A DNA stretch of 64,000 nt from Pelomonas sp. Root1217 (GTDB lineage Bacteria; Pseudomonadota; Gammaproteobacteria; Burkholderiales; Burkholderiaceae_C): assembly GCF_001425705.1 (NCBI RefSeq), contig NZ_LMDC01000027.1, positions 375,515 through 439,514 on the forward strand, read 5' to 3'. Each line of letters begins with the position of its first letter. Position 1 is the first letter of the stretch. This document shows positions 8,095-17,204 of the stretch, one piece after another. Made by a program: the position numbers and the translations under genes. A model generated the notes under the pieces. The model was not told the DNA's origin. It saw only the letters and a program-made list of their open reading frames with translations, and did not search any database.

Positions 8095-9168
8095 ATGTCC
8101 ACGCAGTTACAGACCCCCTCGAACGGAGTGCCGCTCCCCCTCCACATCGAGGCTGACGTTAATCTCAAGCCTTACAACACCTTCGGCCTGCCGGCCGTGG
8201 CGAAGCGCCTCGTGCGCATTCGCGAGGCGGCCGATGTACGCCGCGTGGTCGACCACCCGGATCTGGGCCGTGCGCCCAAGTTCGTGCTGGGCGGCGGCAG
8301 CAACCTCGTCCTGACCCGGGATGTCGACGCCGTCGTGCTGAAGGTGGAAATTACCGGCATCCGGCTGTTGGAAGCGCGCGACGACGCCTGGATCGTCGAG
8401 GCCGGCGCCGGCGTGGTCTGGCATGAACTGGTCACCTGGACGCTGGATCACGGTTATCCCGGGCTGGAGAACCTGGCGCTGATCCCAGGCACGGTGGGTG
8501 CGGCACCCGTGCAGAACATCGGCGCCTATGGCATCGAGGTCAAGGACAGGCTGGAGGCGGTCGAGGTCATGGACCTCGTCACTGGCCGGCCGGCGCTGCT
8601 GCCGGCAGAAGTCTGCCGCTTTGGCTACCGCGACAGCGTGTTCAAGCACAGCGACTTTGGCGGGCTGGCGGGCAAGAGCGTCATCACGAAGGTGCGGTTT
8701 CGGCTGCCCAGGCCCTGGCGGCCGGTGTTGGGCTACCTGGAGATTGAACGGAAGATGGCGGAGACCGGCATCACCGCGCCGGATGCGCGCCAGATCTACG
8801 ACTGGATCTGCGCCGTGCGCCGAGCCAAGTTGCCTGACCCGGCCGTCATCGGCAATGCCGGCAGCTTCTTCAAGAACCCGGTCGTCACGGCCGAGCAGTG
8901 CCGCGACATCATCGGCCGCGACCCCGGCATCGTTCACTATCCCATGCCTGATGGAAGCGTGAAGCTGGCCGCTGGGTGGATGATCGACGCTTGCGGCTGG
9001 AAGGGAAAGACAGTGGGCGGAGCAGCGGTTTACGAGAAGCAGGCCCTGGTGCTGGTCAACAAGGCGGATGCGCGTGGCGCGGAAGTCGTGACGCTGGCAC
9101 GGGCCATCCAGGAGAGCGTCTACGGGCGCTTTGGCATCCGGCTGGAGCCGGAGCCGGTCGTCCTATGA
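8095..9168 (+). CDS. murB: UDP-N-acetylenolpyruvoylglucosamine reductase MurB
   Basis: A 357-residue FAD- and NADPH-dependent reductase that converts UDP-GlcNAc-enolpyruvate to UDP-N-acetylmuramate, the second committed step of peptidoglycan synthesis. Visible family motifs are NTFGLPA near residue 28, the FAD-binding [28 protein letters not shown], and NAGSFFKNP with the proton-donor Ser. The C-terminal extension including Tyr before the last domain indicates a type I MurB. The start at 8095 was chosen because upstream codons are not part of the family. The stop overlaps the ATG of the DNA ligase gene (ATGA), so the two are translationally coupled. Confidence 0.97.
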   Translation: MSTQLQTPSNGVPLPLHIEADVNLKPYNTFGLPAVAKRLVRIREAADVRRVVDHPDLGRAPKFVLGGGSNLVLTRDVDAVVLKVEITGIRLLEARDDAWIVEAGAGVVWHELVTWTLDHGYPGLENLALIPGTVGAAPVQNIGAYGIEVKDRLEAVEVMDLVTGRPALLPAEVCRFGYRDSVFKHSDFGGLAGKSVITKVRFRLPRPWRPVLGYLEIERKMAETGITAPDARQIYDWICAVRRAKLPDPAVIGNAGSFFKNPVVTAEQCRDIIGRDPGIVHYPMPDGSVKLAAGWMIDACGWKGKTVGGAAVYEKQALVLVNKADARGAEVVTLARAIQESVYGRFGIRLEPEPVVL

Positions 9169-9983
9169 GGCTGACCCGGCGTGCACTCTTGGGCCTGCTG
9201 GGGGTTGCCGGGCTTCCAGCTTGGGCGCTGGAGCCGCTGCTGGCGCGCAATGCGCCGGCCGGCATCGACCCGCGGCCCTATCTCGTCAGCGAGAAGTTCG
9301 ACGGTGTGCGCGCGTTGTGGGACGGGCAGGCCTTGAAGTTCCGCAGCGGCCGTACCGTCACGGCGCCGGCCTGGTTCCTGGCCGACCTGCCCAGGCAGCC
9401 GCTCGACGGTGAGCTGTGGATGGGGCGGCGCAGTTTTGATGCGCTATCAGCGGCCGTACGGCGCACCGAGCCGGTGGACGCCGAATGGCGGCTGATCAGC
9501 TATCGCGTCTTCGAGCTGCCGGCCGGAGAAGGAGATTTCGAACGGCGCGCGGCCAAGCTCGCGACGATGGCCGGCGGCGTCGTCATGCCGGTGCAGCAGC
9601 AGCGCCTCTACTCCAACGCCGAACTTCGGGCCAGGCTCAAGCAGGTGGTCGACGCCGGTGGCGAGGGCCTGATGCTGCACCGGGCCGACGCGCCGCTGGC
9701 CTCGGGCCGCAGCGATCTGCTGCTCAAGCTCAAGCCGCTGGCGGATGCCGAAGCCCTTGTTGTCGGCCATGAGCCGGGCAAAGGCCGCTTGGCCGGTCAA
9801 TTGGGCGCCCTCGAAGTGCAAACGCCCGAGGGCCTGCGCTTCAAGCTGGGCACCGGCTTCAGCGACGCCCAGCGCCGCGACCCGCCACCGATCGGTGCCA
9901 CGGTCACCTACCGCTACCGCGACCTGACGCCTAGCGGCAAGCCGCGCTTTGCGAGCTTCCTGCGGGTGGCCGAGGCGTTCTGA
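9165..9983 (+). CDS. ligE: Exported ATP-dependent DNA ligase LigE
   Basis: A 272-residue minimal ATP-dependent DNA ligase of the Lig E type. The adenylation lysine is in SEKFDGVR (Lys44, motif I); motif III is DGELW (81-85), motif IV EGLML (167-171), and motif V LLKLKP (186-191), followed by a small OB domain. The N terminus [20 protein letters not shown] is a signal peptide with a twin Arg, so the enzyme should work in the periplasm. Lig E proteins have been proposed to repair incoming DNA or extracellular DNA. The start overlaps the murB stop. Its 3' end faces the LexA-linked micro-ORF, with only 7 bp between the two stop codons. Confidence 0.92.
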   Translation: MRLTRRALLGLLGVAGLPAWALEPLLARNAPAGIDPRPYLVSEKFDGVRALWDGQALKFRSGRTVTAPAWFLADLPRQPLDGELWMGRRSFDALSAAVRRTEPVDAEWRLISYRVFELPAGEGDFERRAAKLATMAGGVVMPVQQQRLYSNAELRARLKQVVDAGGEGLMLHRADAPLASGRSDLLLKLKPLADAEALVVGHEPGKGRLAGQLGALEVQTPEGLRFKLGTGFSDAQRRDPPPIGATVTYRYRDLTPSGKPRFASFLRVAEAF

Positions 9984-9990
9984 AGGCTTG

Positions 9991-10071
9991 TCAAAGCCAG
10001 CTCAGCAGCTTCTGCAACCACAGGGGCAACGGGCGGCCGGGGACATAGTTCTGGCGGTACTGGCTGTGCAT
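9991..10071 (-). CDS. Putative LexA-controlled micro-protein, 26 residues
   Basis: A short ORF read on the minus strand from ATG at 10071 to TGA at 9991. A strong ribosome site (GAGGAG) lies 6 nt before the ATG, and a LexA-type operator is centred about 30 nt upstream. The peptide starts MHSQYRQNYVPGRPLP and ends LWLQKLLSWL, giving a polar, aromatic N-terminal half and a short amphipathic or membrane-seeking C terminus. No known family is recognised. SOS-induced small peptides such as TisB and DinQ are membrane-acting toxins, but this one is shorter in its hydrophobic part and unlike them in sequence. It is the only ORF placed to use the operator. Translation is inferred, not shown. Confidence 0.55.
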   Translation of the reverse strand: MHSQYRQNYVPGRPLPLWLQKLLSWL

Positions 10072-10085
10072 GGCAGGCTCCTCAA

Positions 10086-10115
10086 GCGAATACTGTCGAT
10101 TTATACAGTATTCGC
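10086..10115 (-). promoter_or_regulatory. LexA (SOS) operator, perfect 11-bp inverted repeat
   Basis: The plus strand reads GCGAATACTGT, then 8 nt, then ACAGTATTCGC. The core CTGT-N8-ACAG is the exact LexA box of enteric and beta-proteobacteria, and the symmetry extends to 11 bp per arm. On the minus strand the spacer contains TATAAAT, which could serve as a -10 element under LexA control. Downstream on the minus strand are the SD GAGGAG and a 26-codon ORF. The argG stop is about 28 bp upstream without a terminator, so read-through from argG is also possible. Confidence 0.85.
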
Positions 10116-10143
10116 CGGAGCCTCGCCAGTGTTCAGCGGGAAA

Positions 10144-11469
<1,326 letters not shown>

Positions 11470-11733
11470 TTAGACGAGGTTCTGCCACTCGGGGTGGCGC
11501 TGGATGTAGAGCTGGACGTAGCTGCAGGCGGGCACGACCTTGAGGCCTTCTTCGCGGGCCCATTGCAGGCCGGCCTCAACCAGCTTGGCGGCGAGACCTT
11601 GGCCACGATAGGCCGGCGGCACGCCGGTGTGGGTGAACACGACGCGGCCGGCGCTCAGCTCGTAGTCGAGCACGCTCAGGGGCGTGGTCGGCAGCGTGAA
11701 GCGCTGACGGCCGGGTTCGTGCTGAGGCGTCAT
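11470..11733 (-). CDS. Small GNAT-family N-acetyltransferase (YjdJ/COG2388 type)
   Basis: An 87-residue protein covering the minimal acetyl-CoA binding core of the GNAT superfamily. The signature HTGVPPAYRGQGLAAKLVEA contains the R/QxxGxG/A loop, and the C terminus (SYVQLYIQRHPEW) matches the COG2388/YjdJ group, whose substrate is unknown. The start at 11733 overlaps the yaeQ stop (ATGA); longer in-frame starts would run through yaeQ. It lies between yaeQ and argG in a compact operon. Confidence 0.88.
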   Translation of the reverse strand: MTPQHEPGRQRFTLPTTPLSVLDYELSAGRVVFTHTGVPPAYRGQGLAAKLVEAGLQWAREEGLKVVPACSYVQLYIQRHPEWQNLV

Positions 11734-12290
11734 TCGGTGGGCGCCTTCAAGGCAACCGGGTGGACCTCCACCGATGCGTTGGCGGTCGACACGTAGACGC
11801 TGCCGTCCTGGATGCTGATCTGCAGCTGCATGCTGCGTTCGGCCAGGGCCGCCAGCGCCTGGGACTGCTCGGCGGGAATCTGCCATACGGCCAGGCGTGG
11901 TGCGCGCGTCAGCTTGTTCTCCATGCCGCTCCACCACACCGGCGTGCTGGACGCGAAGCTGTAGACGCTGACGCGGCGGGCGCGGCCATGGGCCTTCATC
12001 AGGCGGCGCTCGTCGGGCTGGCCCAGGTCGATCCAGTGCTGCAGCTCGCCCGTCAGGTCGGGCTGCCAGAGATCGGGCTCGTCCACGTCGGACAGGCCCT
12101 TGGTGAATTCGAGGCGGCCATTGAGGTCGTCGGCCGGCACGTTCAGCGCATAGGCCAGCACCCGGATCATCATGCGCTCGTCGGTCTCGCTCGGATGGCG
12201 GGCGATCGTGAGGGCATGGTCACCATAGACATGGCGGTCCATGTCGGCGATCTGCAGCTGGGCTTTGTGGATGGTGGCTTTGAGCGCCAT
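11730..12290 (-). CDS. yaeQ: YaeQ family protein
   Basis: A 186-residue protein aligning end to end with YaeQ (MALKATIHKAQLQIADMDRH; MMIRVLAYALN; EPDLWQPDLTGELQHWIDLG). YaeQ has a PD-(D/E)XK nuclease-like fold with the Asp/Glu residues retained here, but no established activity; early reports of a link to haemolysin expression were not firm. It is the first gene of the yaeQ-GNAT-argG unit and overlaps the next gene by 4 bp. The 115-bp interval upstream is divergent with the coiled-coil protein gene. Confidence 0.93.
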   Translation of the reverse strand: MALKATIHKAQLQIADMDRHVYGDHALTIARHPSETDERMMIRVLAYALNVPADDLNGRLEFTKGLSDVDEPDLWQPDLTGELQHWIDLGQPDERRLMKAHGRARRVSVYSFASSTPVWWSGMENKLTRAPRLAVWQIPAEQSQALAALAERSMQLQISIQDGSVYVSTANASVEVHPVALKAPTE

Positions 12291-12382
12291 GGGGTAGGGA
12301 CCGGAGCCCCTGTAACGAAGAGCAGCCGGGGATTATCGCGGCGAAGCCTCGTGGCATCATTCCGCCTCCCGCTTTGAACCTT

Positions 12383-12397
12383 CGCAACCCGGTTGCG
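12383..12397. promoter_or_regulatory. 15-bp palindrome before the coiled-coil protein gene
   Basis: CGCAACC-C-GGTTGCG is a perfect palindrome with a one-base centre, ending 8 nt before the ATG at 12406. It takes the place where a ribosome site is expected, and no clear Shine-Dalgarno sequence is seen. It could be an operator or a small hairpin limiting translation. The function is unknown. Confidence 0.4.
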
Positions 12398-12405
12398 CCC
12401 TCTTC

Positions 12406-13068
12406 ATGAAACGCATTCTTCTTACGTTGGCCTTGGGTCTCGCTGTCTCCGCCCAGGCACAAGTCACCACCAATTCCAAGGCCAAGGTTGATCCGAAGAA
12501 CAACAAGGTCAGCAACCCGGTTGTCGAGAAGCCCAAGGCAAAGCTGATGTCGCGCGACGAATTGCGCGCCTGCATCAACCAGCAGGACAACAACGGCAAG
12601 GAAGCCGAGGCCATCAAGGCCGACCAGGCCTCCTACAAGGCCAATGCCGACAAGCTCAAGTCCGAGAAAGCCACCCTTGAGGCCGCCGAGGCCGTGCTGG
12701 GCAAGCAGATCGCCGACGTGAAGGCCGAGAAGGAAGCCATCCTGAAGGCGCACGAAGCGCTGACGGCCGAGGCCCCCAAGCTCGAGAAGGCCGAACTGAA
12801 GGCTCGCAACGAAGCCTACATGGCGCGCACCACGGCTTTCGGCACGGCGGTCGAGGCCGTCAAGGCCGCAGACGCCGAGCAGGCCACCAAGCGCAAAGCC
12901 TTCTCTGACAAGGTCGACGCGCTGGATGCCCAGTTCAAGGCCATCGAGGAGCGCACGGAGAAGCACTTCGACGCCAACGACAAGTGGAAGGCCGAATGCC
13001 AGAACAAGGCCTACGACGAGAACGACGAAAAGGCCATCCGCAAGGAAAAGGCGGCCGCGGGCAAGTGA
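12406..13068 (+). CDS. Secreted coiled-coil protein of unknown function
   Basis: A 220-residue protein with a clear signal peptide (MKRILLTLALGLAVSAQAQ). The mature part is very rich in Lys, Ala and Glu and is predicted by its heptad-like spacing to form long helices (about 70-200). Single Cys residues occur at about 57 (LRACINQQ) and near the C terminus (AECQNKAYDEN), which could form a disulfide closing a helical hairpin. No known domain was recognised. A strong terminator follows the stop, so it is probably transcribed alone. A periplasmic helical bundle or envelope-spacer protein is possible, but this is a guess. Confidence 0.8.
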   Translation: MKRILLTLALGLAVSAQAQVTTNSKAKVDPKNNKVSNPVVEKPKAKLMSRDELRACINQQDNNGKEAEAIKADQASYKANADKLKSEKATLEAAEAVLGKQIADVKAEKEAILKAHEALTAEAPKLEKAELKARNEAYMARTTAFGTAVEAVKAADAEQATKRKAFSDKVDALDAQFKAIEERTEKHFDANDKWKAECQNKAYDENDEKAIRKEKAAAGK

Positions 13069-13096
13069 TCCGCGCCGGCCACTGACCCTTGCAAGC

Positions 13097-13128
13097 GGGC
13101 CGCCTCCGGCAGGAAGCGGCCCTTTTTT
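13097..13128 (+). terminator. Rho-independent terminator
   Basis: A 7-bp GC stem (GGGCCGC / GCGGCCC) with a 12-nt loop is followed directly by TTTTTTG. It stands between the coiled-coil protein gene and dcp on the plus strand, so dcp should need its own promoter within a very short space or depend on read-through. Confidence 0.88.
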
Positions 13129-13147
13129 GTTTTCTGAAGGACTTTGC

Positions 13148-15187
13148 ATGAGCAACCCGCTGCTGCAGGACTGGGCTGGCCCACACAGCCTGCCGCCCTT
13201 TGCCGACATCAGCCCGGCGCATTTCCAACCTGCCTTCGATGCCGCGCTGGCCGCACACCGCGCCGAGATCGACGCCATCGCTGCGCAGGCCGCGGCACCG
13301 GGCTTTGCCAACACCGTGGCCGCCTTCGACGCCAGCGGCCGCCAGCTCACCCGGCTCGAACACCTCTTCTACACGCTGGCTGCGTCGGCCACCTCGCCCG
13401 AACTGCAGGCCGTGCAGCGCGCCCTGGCCGCGCCCCTGGCTGAGCATGGCAGCGCGGTCTACATGCACCAGGGACTGTTCGCCCGCATCGATGCCTTGTT
13501 CGAGCAACGCGAGCGCCTGGGCCTGACGCCCGAGCAGCGCAGGCTTCTGGAGCGCGTGCATCTAGACTTCCTGCGTGCCGGCGCCCGCCTGGCAACTGAG
13601 GCGCGCGCCCGTTACGCCGCTGTGATGGCCCGCCTGGCCGAATTGAACACGCGCTTTGCGCAAAACGTGCTGGCGGCGGAGAGCGGCTATCAGCTGCGGC
13701 TGGCGACCGAGGATGAGCTCGCCGGCCTGCCCGGTTTCCTGCGTGCCGCCGCCCGCCAGGCTGCCGTCGACCGTGGCCTTCCGGAGGGTGCCCACGTCAT
13801 CACGCTGTCGCGCTCGTTGATCGTGCCCTTCCTGTCCTGCAGCGCCCGGCGCGACCTGCGTGAGCAGGCCTGGCGGGCCTGGATTGGCCGCGGTGACGAC
13901 ACCGGTGACACTGACAACCGAGAAATCTGCCGCGAGATCCTGGCGCTGCGCGCCGAGCAGGCCCGCTTGCATGGACATGCCTGCTATGCCGACTACGCGC
14001 TGGAGGACACCATGGCACGCAGCCAGGGCGCCGTCATGGGCCTGTTGGAGCGCGTCTGGCACCCGGCGCTGGCCGCCCAGGCCCGCGAGCGCGAGGCCGT
14101 GGAGGGCGCCATGGCCGCTGCTGGCGCCACGCACGAACTGGAGCCCTGGGACTGGCGCTTTTATGCCGAGCAGGCCAAGCGTGCGCGCTTCGAGCTGGAC
14201 GAGGCCGAGGTCAAGCCGTATTTCTCGCTGGACCGCATGGTTGCGGCGATGTTCGACTGCGCCAGCCGCCTGTTCGGGCTGCAGTTCAAGGCGCGGCCGG
14301 ACATCGCCGGTTATCACGCCGATGTGCGCGCCTACGAGGTCTTCAATGCCGATGGCAGCTTGCGCGGCCTCTTCCTGCAGGACAACTTCGCGCGGCCCAC
14401 CAAGCGCAGCGGCGCGTGGATGAACGCGATGCGCAACCAGAGCCGCGCGCTGGGCGCGACGCCGGTCATCCTGAACAACAACAACTTCGCCCGCGGCGCC
14501 GCGGGCGAGCCGACGCTGCTGAGCTTCGACGATGTGCGCACGCTCTTCCACGAGTTCGGCCATGGCCTGCACGGCCTGCTGAGCAACGTCGAGCACGAAC
14601 GTCTGGCGGGTACCCAGGTGTTGCGCGACTTTGTCGAGCTGCCCTCACAGCTCTACGAGCACTGGATGGCTGAGCCCGCGGTGCTGAAGCAGTTCGCCCG
14701 GCACTGGCAGACCGACGAACCCTTGCCCGACGCGCTGCTGGCGAAGCTACAGGCCGCACGCCAGTTCGGCCAGGGCTACGAGACGCTGCGCTACACAGCC
14801 AGCGCCCTCGTCGACATGGCGGCGCATGCGCTGCCGGCTGCGCCCGCTGACGTGGTCGCCTTCGAGCGCGAGACGCTGAGCCGTTGGGGCCTGCCGGCAG
14901 AAGTCGGCCTCAATCACCGGCTGACGCATTTCCAGCATCTGTTCAGCAGCGCCGGCTACGCGGCGGGCTACTACGTCTACCTGTGGGCGGAGGTGCTGGA
15001 CTGCGACGCCTTCGACGCCTTCGTCGAGGCGGGCAATGTCTTCGACACGGCGGTGGCGGCGCGCCTGCGCGACTGCATCTACGCGGCAGGCGACAGCCGC
15101 GAGCCGGGTGAAGCCTTCCGCGCCTTCCGTGGCCGCGACCCGGTCGTGGAGCCCATGTTGAAGGATAGAGGTCTGTTGCCCGCCTGA
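13148..15187 (+). CDS. dcp: M3-family zinc metallopeptidase, peptidyl-dipeptidase Dcp type
   Basis: A 679-residue M3 peptidase. The zinc motif HEFGH is at about 468-472, with the third ligand in the downstream FVELPSQLYEHW segment (Glu near 497). The N terminus (NPLLQDWAG...LPPFADISPAHFQPAFDAAL) matches the Dcp/oligopeptidase A group, and Dcp removes C-terminal dipeptides from peptides. No signal peptide is present, so a cytoplasmic or loosely attached enzyme is expected. The ATG at 13148 follows GAAGGA. Whether it is Dcp or oligopeptidase A (PrlC) cannot be settled by eye; the start and length favour Dcp. Confidence 0.88.
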   Translation: MSNPLLQDWAGPHSLPPFADISPAHFQPAFDAALAAHRAEIDAIAAQAAAPGFANTVAAFDASGRQLTRLEHLFYTLAASATSPELQAVQRALAAPLAEHGSAVYMHQGLFARIDALFEQRERLGLTPEQRRLLERVHLDFLRAGARLATEARARYAAVMARLAELNTRFAQNVLAAESGYQLRLATEDELAGLPGFLRAAARQAAVDRGLPEGAHVITLSRSLIVPFLSCSARRDLREQAWRAWIGRGDDTGDTDNREICREILALRAEQARLHGHACYADYALEDTMARSQGAVMGLLERVWHPALAAQAREREAVEGAMAAAGATHELEPWDWRFYAEQAKRARFELDEAEVKPYFSLDRMVAAMFDCASRLFGLQFKARPDIAGYHADVRAYEVFNADGSLRGLFLQDNFARPTKRSGAWMNAMRNQSRALGATPVILNNNNFARGAAGEPTLLSFDDVRTLFHEFGHGLHGLLSNVEHERLAGTQVLRDFVELPSQLYEHWMAEPAVLKQFARHWQTDEPLPDALLAKLQAARQFGQGYETLRYTASALVDMAAHALPAAPADVVAFERETLSRWGLPAEVGLNHRLTHFQHLFSSAGYAAGYYVYLWAEVLDCDAFDAFVEAGNVFDTAVAARLRDCIYAAGDSREPGEAFRAFRGRDPVVEPMLKDRGLLPA

Positions 15188-15194
15188 TGTAAAA

Positions 15195-15240
15195 CCCTGG
15201 CACGACCGCCTTGCGCGTGGTCGTGACGTTATCCAGGGAG
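15195..15240 (+). promoter_or_regulatory. Nested hairpin in the leader of the lipoprotein gene
   Basis: An inner stem CACGACC/GGTCGTG (15201-15207 with 15219-15225) is enclosed by CCCTGG/CCAGGG (15195-15200 with 15233-15238). The outer 3' arm overlaps the ribosome site AGGGAG (15235-15240), 10 nt before the ATG at 15251. Folding could therefore hide the ribosome site, or the inner stem could act as a weak terminator for dcp, although no T-run follows. Function is inferred from position only. Confidence 0.45.
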
Positions 15241-15250
15241 TCTCATCAAA

Positions 15251-16282
15251 ATGATCAAGCAACGCATTTTCCTGCCAGCCGCCGTGCTGGCGGGCTCATT
15301 CGGCCTGGCCGCCTGTGGCGGCGGTGGCGGCTCCGCTGGCGTCCCCGGCAACCCGGCACCCCCCGACTCGTCGCTGCTGAACGTCAACGCCGGCAACTAC
15401 CAGGCTCTCGGCCAGGCGACGGTGTCCAGCGCTTTCTACCTCGGGGACGCCGGCGGCACGCTCAGCGGCGCCGGGGTCGGCGGCAATCTGCGCCTGCTGC
15501 GCCAGGCCGCGGATGTCGCGCGCCGCGCGGTGGGTGAGGCGCGCGCCCGGGCGGCGCAGTTCCAGCCTGGCCTGTCGAGCGGTGCGGATCTGCGCCAGAC
15601 GCTGAGCTGCAGCGGCGGCGGCGCAGCGGTCCTGAGCATCAGCGACGCCAACAACAACGGCAACATCGACATCGGCGACGCCGTCACCCTGGACGCCCAG
15701 GCCTGCCAGGAGGACGGCTCGATCCTGCAAGGCCGCATCAGCCTGAGCATGCAGGCGCTGACCGGGGTCTTCTACGGCAACAGTTTCAACGCGACCCTGG
15801 CCATGACCCTGACCGCCTTCAGCGCCACTCACGGCGGCGACAGCGTGCAGGGCGATGGCACCCTCAGTCTCACATTGAGCGAGACACCCGCCGGTGTCAG
15901 CGAGCTGAGCTTGTCGACACCCCGCCTCGTGCTCAGCGGCCAGCTGGGCGGTCAGGCCTTCTCGACCACGCTGACCGACATCCTGCTGACCTTGCGCGTC
16001 GAGCCTCAGGTTGGCGGCCGAAAAAGCAGCCTCAGCTACAGCGGCGGGCTGAGCAGCAGCAACCTTGGCAACCAGCAGGTGCTGATCACGACGCGCCTGC
16101 CCCTGGTGGCCACGGGCAGCGACGCCTATCCGAGCGGCGGCCAGTGGGTGGTCAAGGGCAGCGGGAATTCGACGCTGCGCATCACCTCGCTCAATGCGAC
16201 CCAGGCTCGCCTCGAGCTGGACACCCAGGGTGATGGCGTCAACGAGACGCAGGTGGTGAAGACCTGGGCCGAGTTGCGCTGA
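15251..16282 (+). CDS. Lipoprotein of unknown function
   Basis: A 343-residue protein with a lipoprotein signal peptide: the lipobox LAAC at about 20-23 is followed by a Gly-rich tether (CGGGGGSAG). The body has an EF-hand-like DANNNGNIDIGD stretch (about 136-147) that may bind calcium, and many Ser/Thr/Leu alternations typical of beta structure. A second DTQGDGVNET segment near the C terminus is similar. Two Cys (SCSGG and QACQE) may pair. It is expected in the outer or inner membrane facing the periplasm. No family was recognised. It converges on the YeeE gene, with 4 bp between the stop codons. Confidence 0.82.
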   Translation: MIKQRIFLPAAVLAGSFGLAACGGGGGSAGVPGNPAPPDSSLLNVNAGNYQALGQATVSSAFYLGDAGGTLSGAGVGGNLRLLRQAADVARRAVGEARARAAQFQPGLSSGADLRQTLSCSGGGAAVLSISDANNNGNIDIGDAVTLDAQACQEDGSILQGRISLSMQALTGVFYGNSFNATLAMTLTAFSATHGGDSVQGDGTLSLTLSETPAGVSELSLSTPRLVLSGQLGGQAFSTTLTDILLTLRVEPQVGGRKSSLSYSGGLSSSNLGNQQVLITTRLPLVATGSDAYPSGGQWVVKGSGNSTLRITSLNATQARLELDTQGDGVNETQVVKTWAELR

Positions 16283-16286
16283 AGGC

Positions 16287-17204
16287 TCAGCGCGGCCCGG
16301 GCCGGCAGGCGAATTTGGCCAGGGCGATGGCAGCGCACATGGTCGCGAACGCTGCCCAGGCATAGGGCCACAGCAGCGGCAGGCCGAGCAGGATCAGGCC
16401 GTCGTTGCCGCCGGGGATCAGCAGGCTGCCCCAGCCCATCAGCAGCCCGCCGGCGAGGCAGCGCACAAGGCCGGCGGCCTCAAGGCGGCGCCCCTTCAAC
16501 AGGCCGGCCCGCCAGCCGCCGAACATCGCGCCGGTCAGCAGGCAGGCGAACAGGCCCAGGCGCGTGGCACTGCGCATGGTCATGCCGTGGGCCAGCTCGG
16601 CCAGCGCGTCGGTGTAGGCCCAGGCGCCTTCGAGCAGCAGCAAGGCCAGAAAGCTCAAGCCGATGGAGACGGTGGCCGTGTGGGGCGTCCACCAGGGCTG
16701 GCGCCAGCGCGCGATGGCGCGCCAGGTAGCGAGTGCGGCGAAGGCCAGCCCCAGGACTGCGGGTGCCAGCCACAGCGGCGAGCCAGCCGGCAGGGGCTGC
16801 GGCCGGGTGGCGGCGAACAGGCCGTCGACGCTGGCGCAGCCCAGATAAAAGCCCAGCGGTGTGGCAAGGTACGCCCACTCGCCATTGCCCAGCCGCGCGA
16901 TGGCGCCGAAGACGCAGGCCTGGTTGACGAAGGCGCCCAGGCCCAGCAGCGCGGCGCCGAGCAGGGTCCAACCCGTCAATGCAAACGGCGCCGGCAAGGC
17001 TGGCTGGGGCAAGGGCAGCAGGCGCAACAGCAGCAGGCCGCCGGCCACCCACAGCGAGGCTTCCAGCAGGCTGCGCAGGCGGCTGGCCTTGCGCTGGTCG
17101 ACCAGTTCACTGACGGCCGCCACCGTGCAGGTGGCGCCGCGCTGGATGGCCGCGCCCATCAACAGCGCGCAGCCCGCCGCGCCGATGAGGGCGAACGGAT
17201 TCAT
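16287..17204 (-). CDS. YeeE/YedE family membrane transporter (sulfur compound uptake)
   Basis: A 305-residue integral membrane protein with about 8-9 hydrophobic segments. It holds the family Cys motifs in RGATCTVAAVSELV (about 23-36) and NQACVFGAIARLGNGEW (about 94-110), and a third GWGSLLIPGGNDG loop. YeeE-type proteins import thiosulfate by passing it between conserved Cys residues, while others may carry different sulfur species. Here the third Cys-containing loop is altered, so the substrate is uncertain. The start overlaps the patatin stop by ATGA, so it is the last gene of the NDH-hbdH-cupin-patatin operon, an unusual setting for this transporter. Confidence 0.82.
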   Translation of the reverse strand: MNPFALIGAAGCALLMGAAIQRGATCTVAAVSELVDQRKASRLRSLLEASLWVAGGLLLLRLLPLPQPALPAPFALTGWTLLGAALLGLGAFVNQACVFGAIARLGNGEWAYLATPLGFYLGCASVDGLFAATRPQPLPAGSPLWLAPAVLGLAFAALATWRAIARWRQPWWTPHTATVSIGLSFLALLLLEGAWAYTDALAELAHGMTMRSATRLGLFACLLTGAMFGGWRAGLLKGRRLEAAGLVRCLAGGLLMGWGSLLIPGGNDGLILLGLPLLWPYAWAAFATMCAAIALAKFACRPGPR

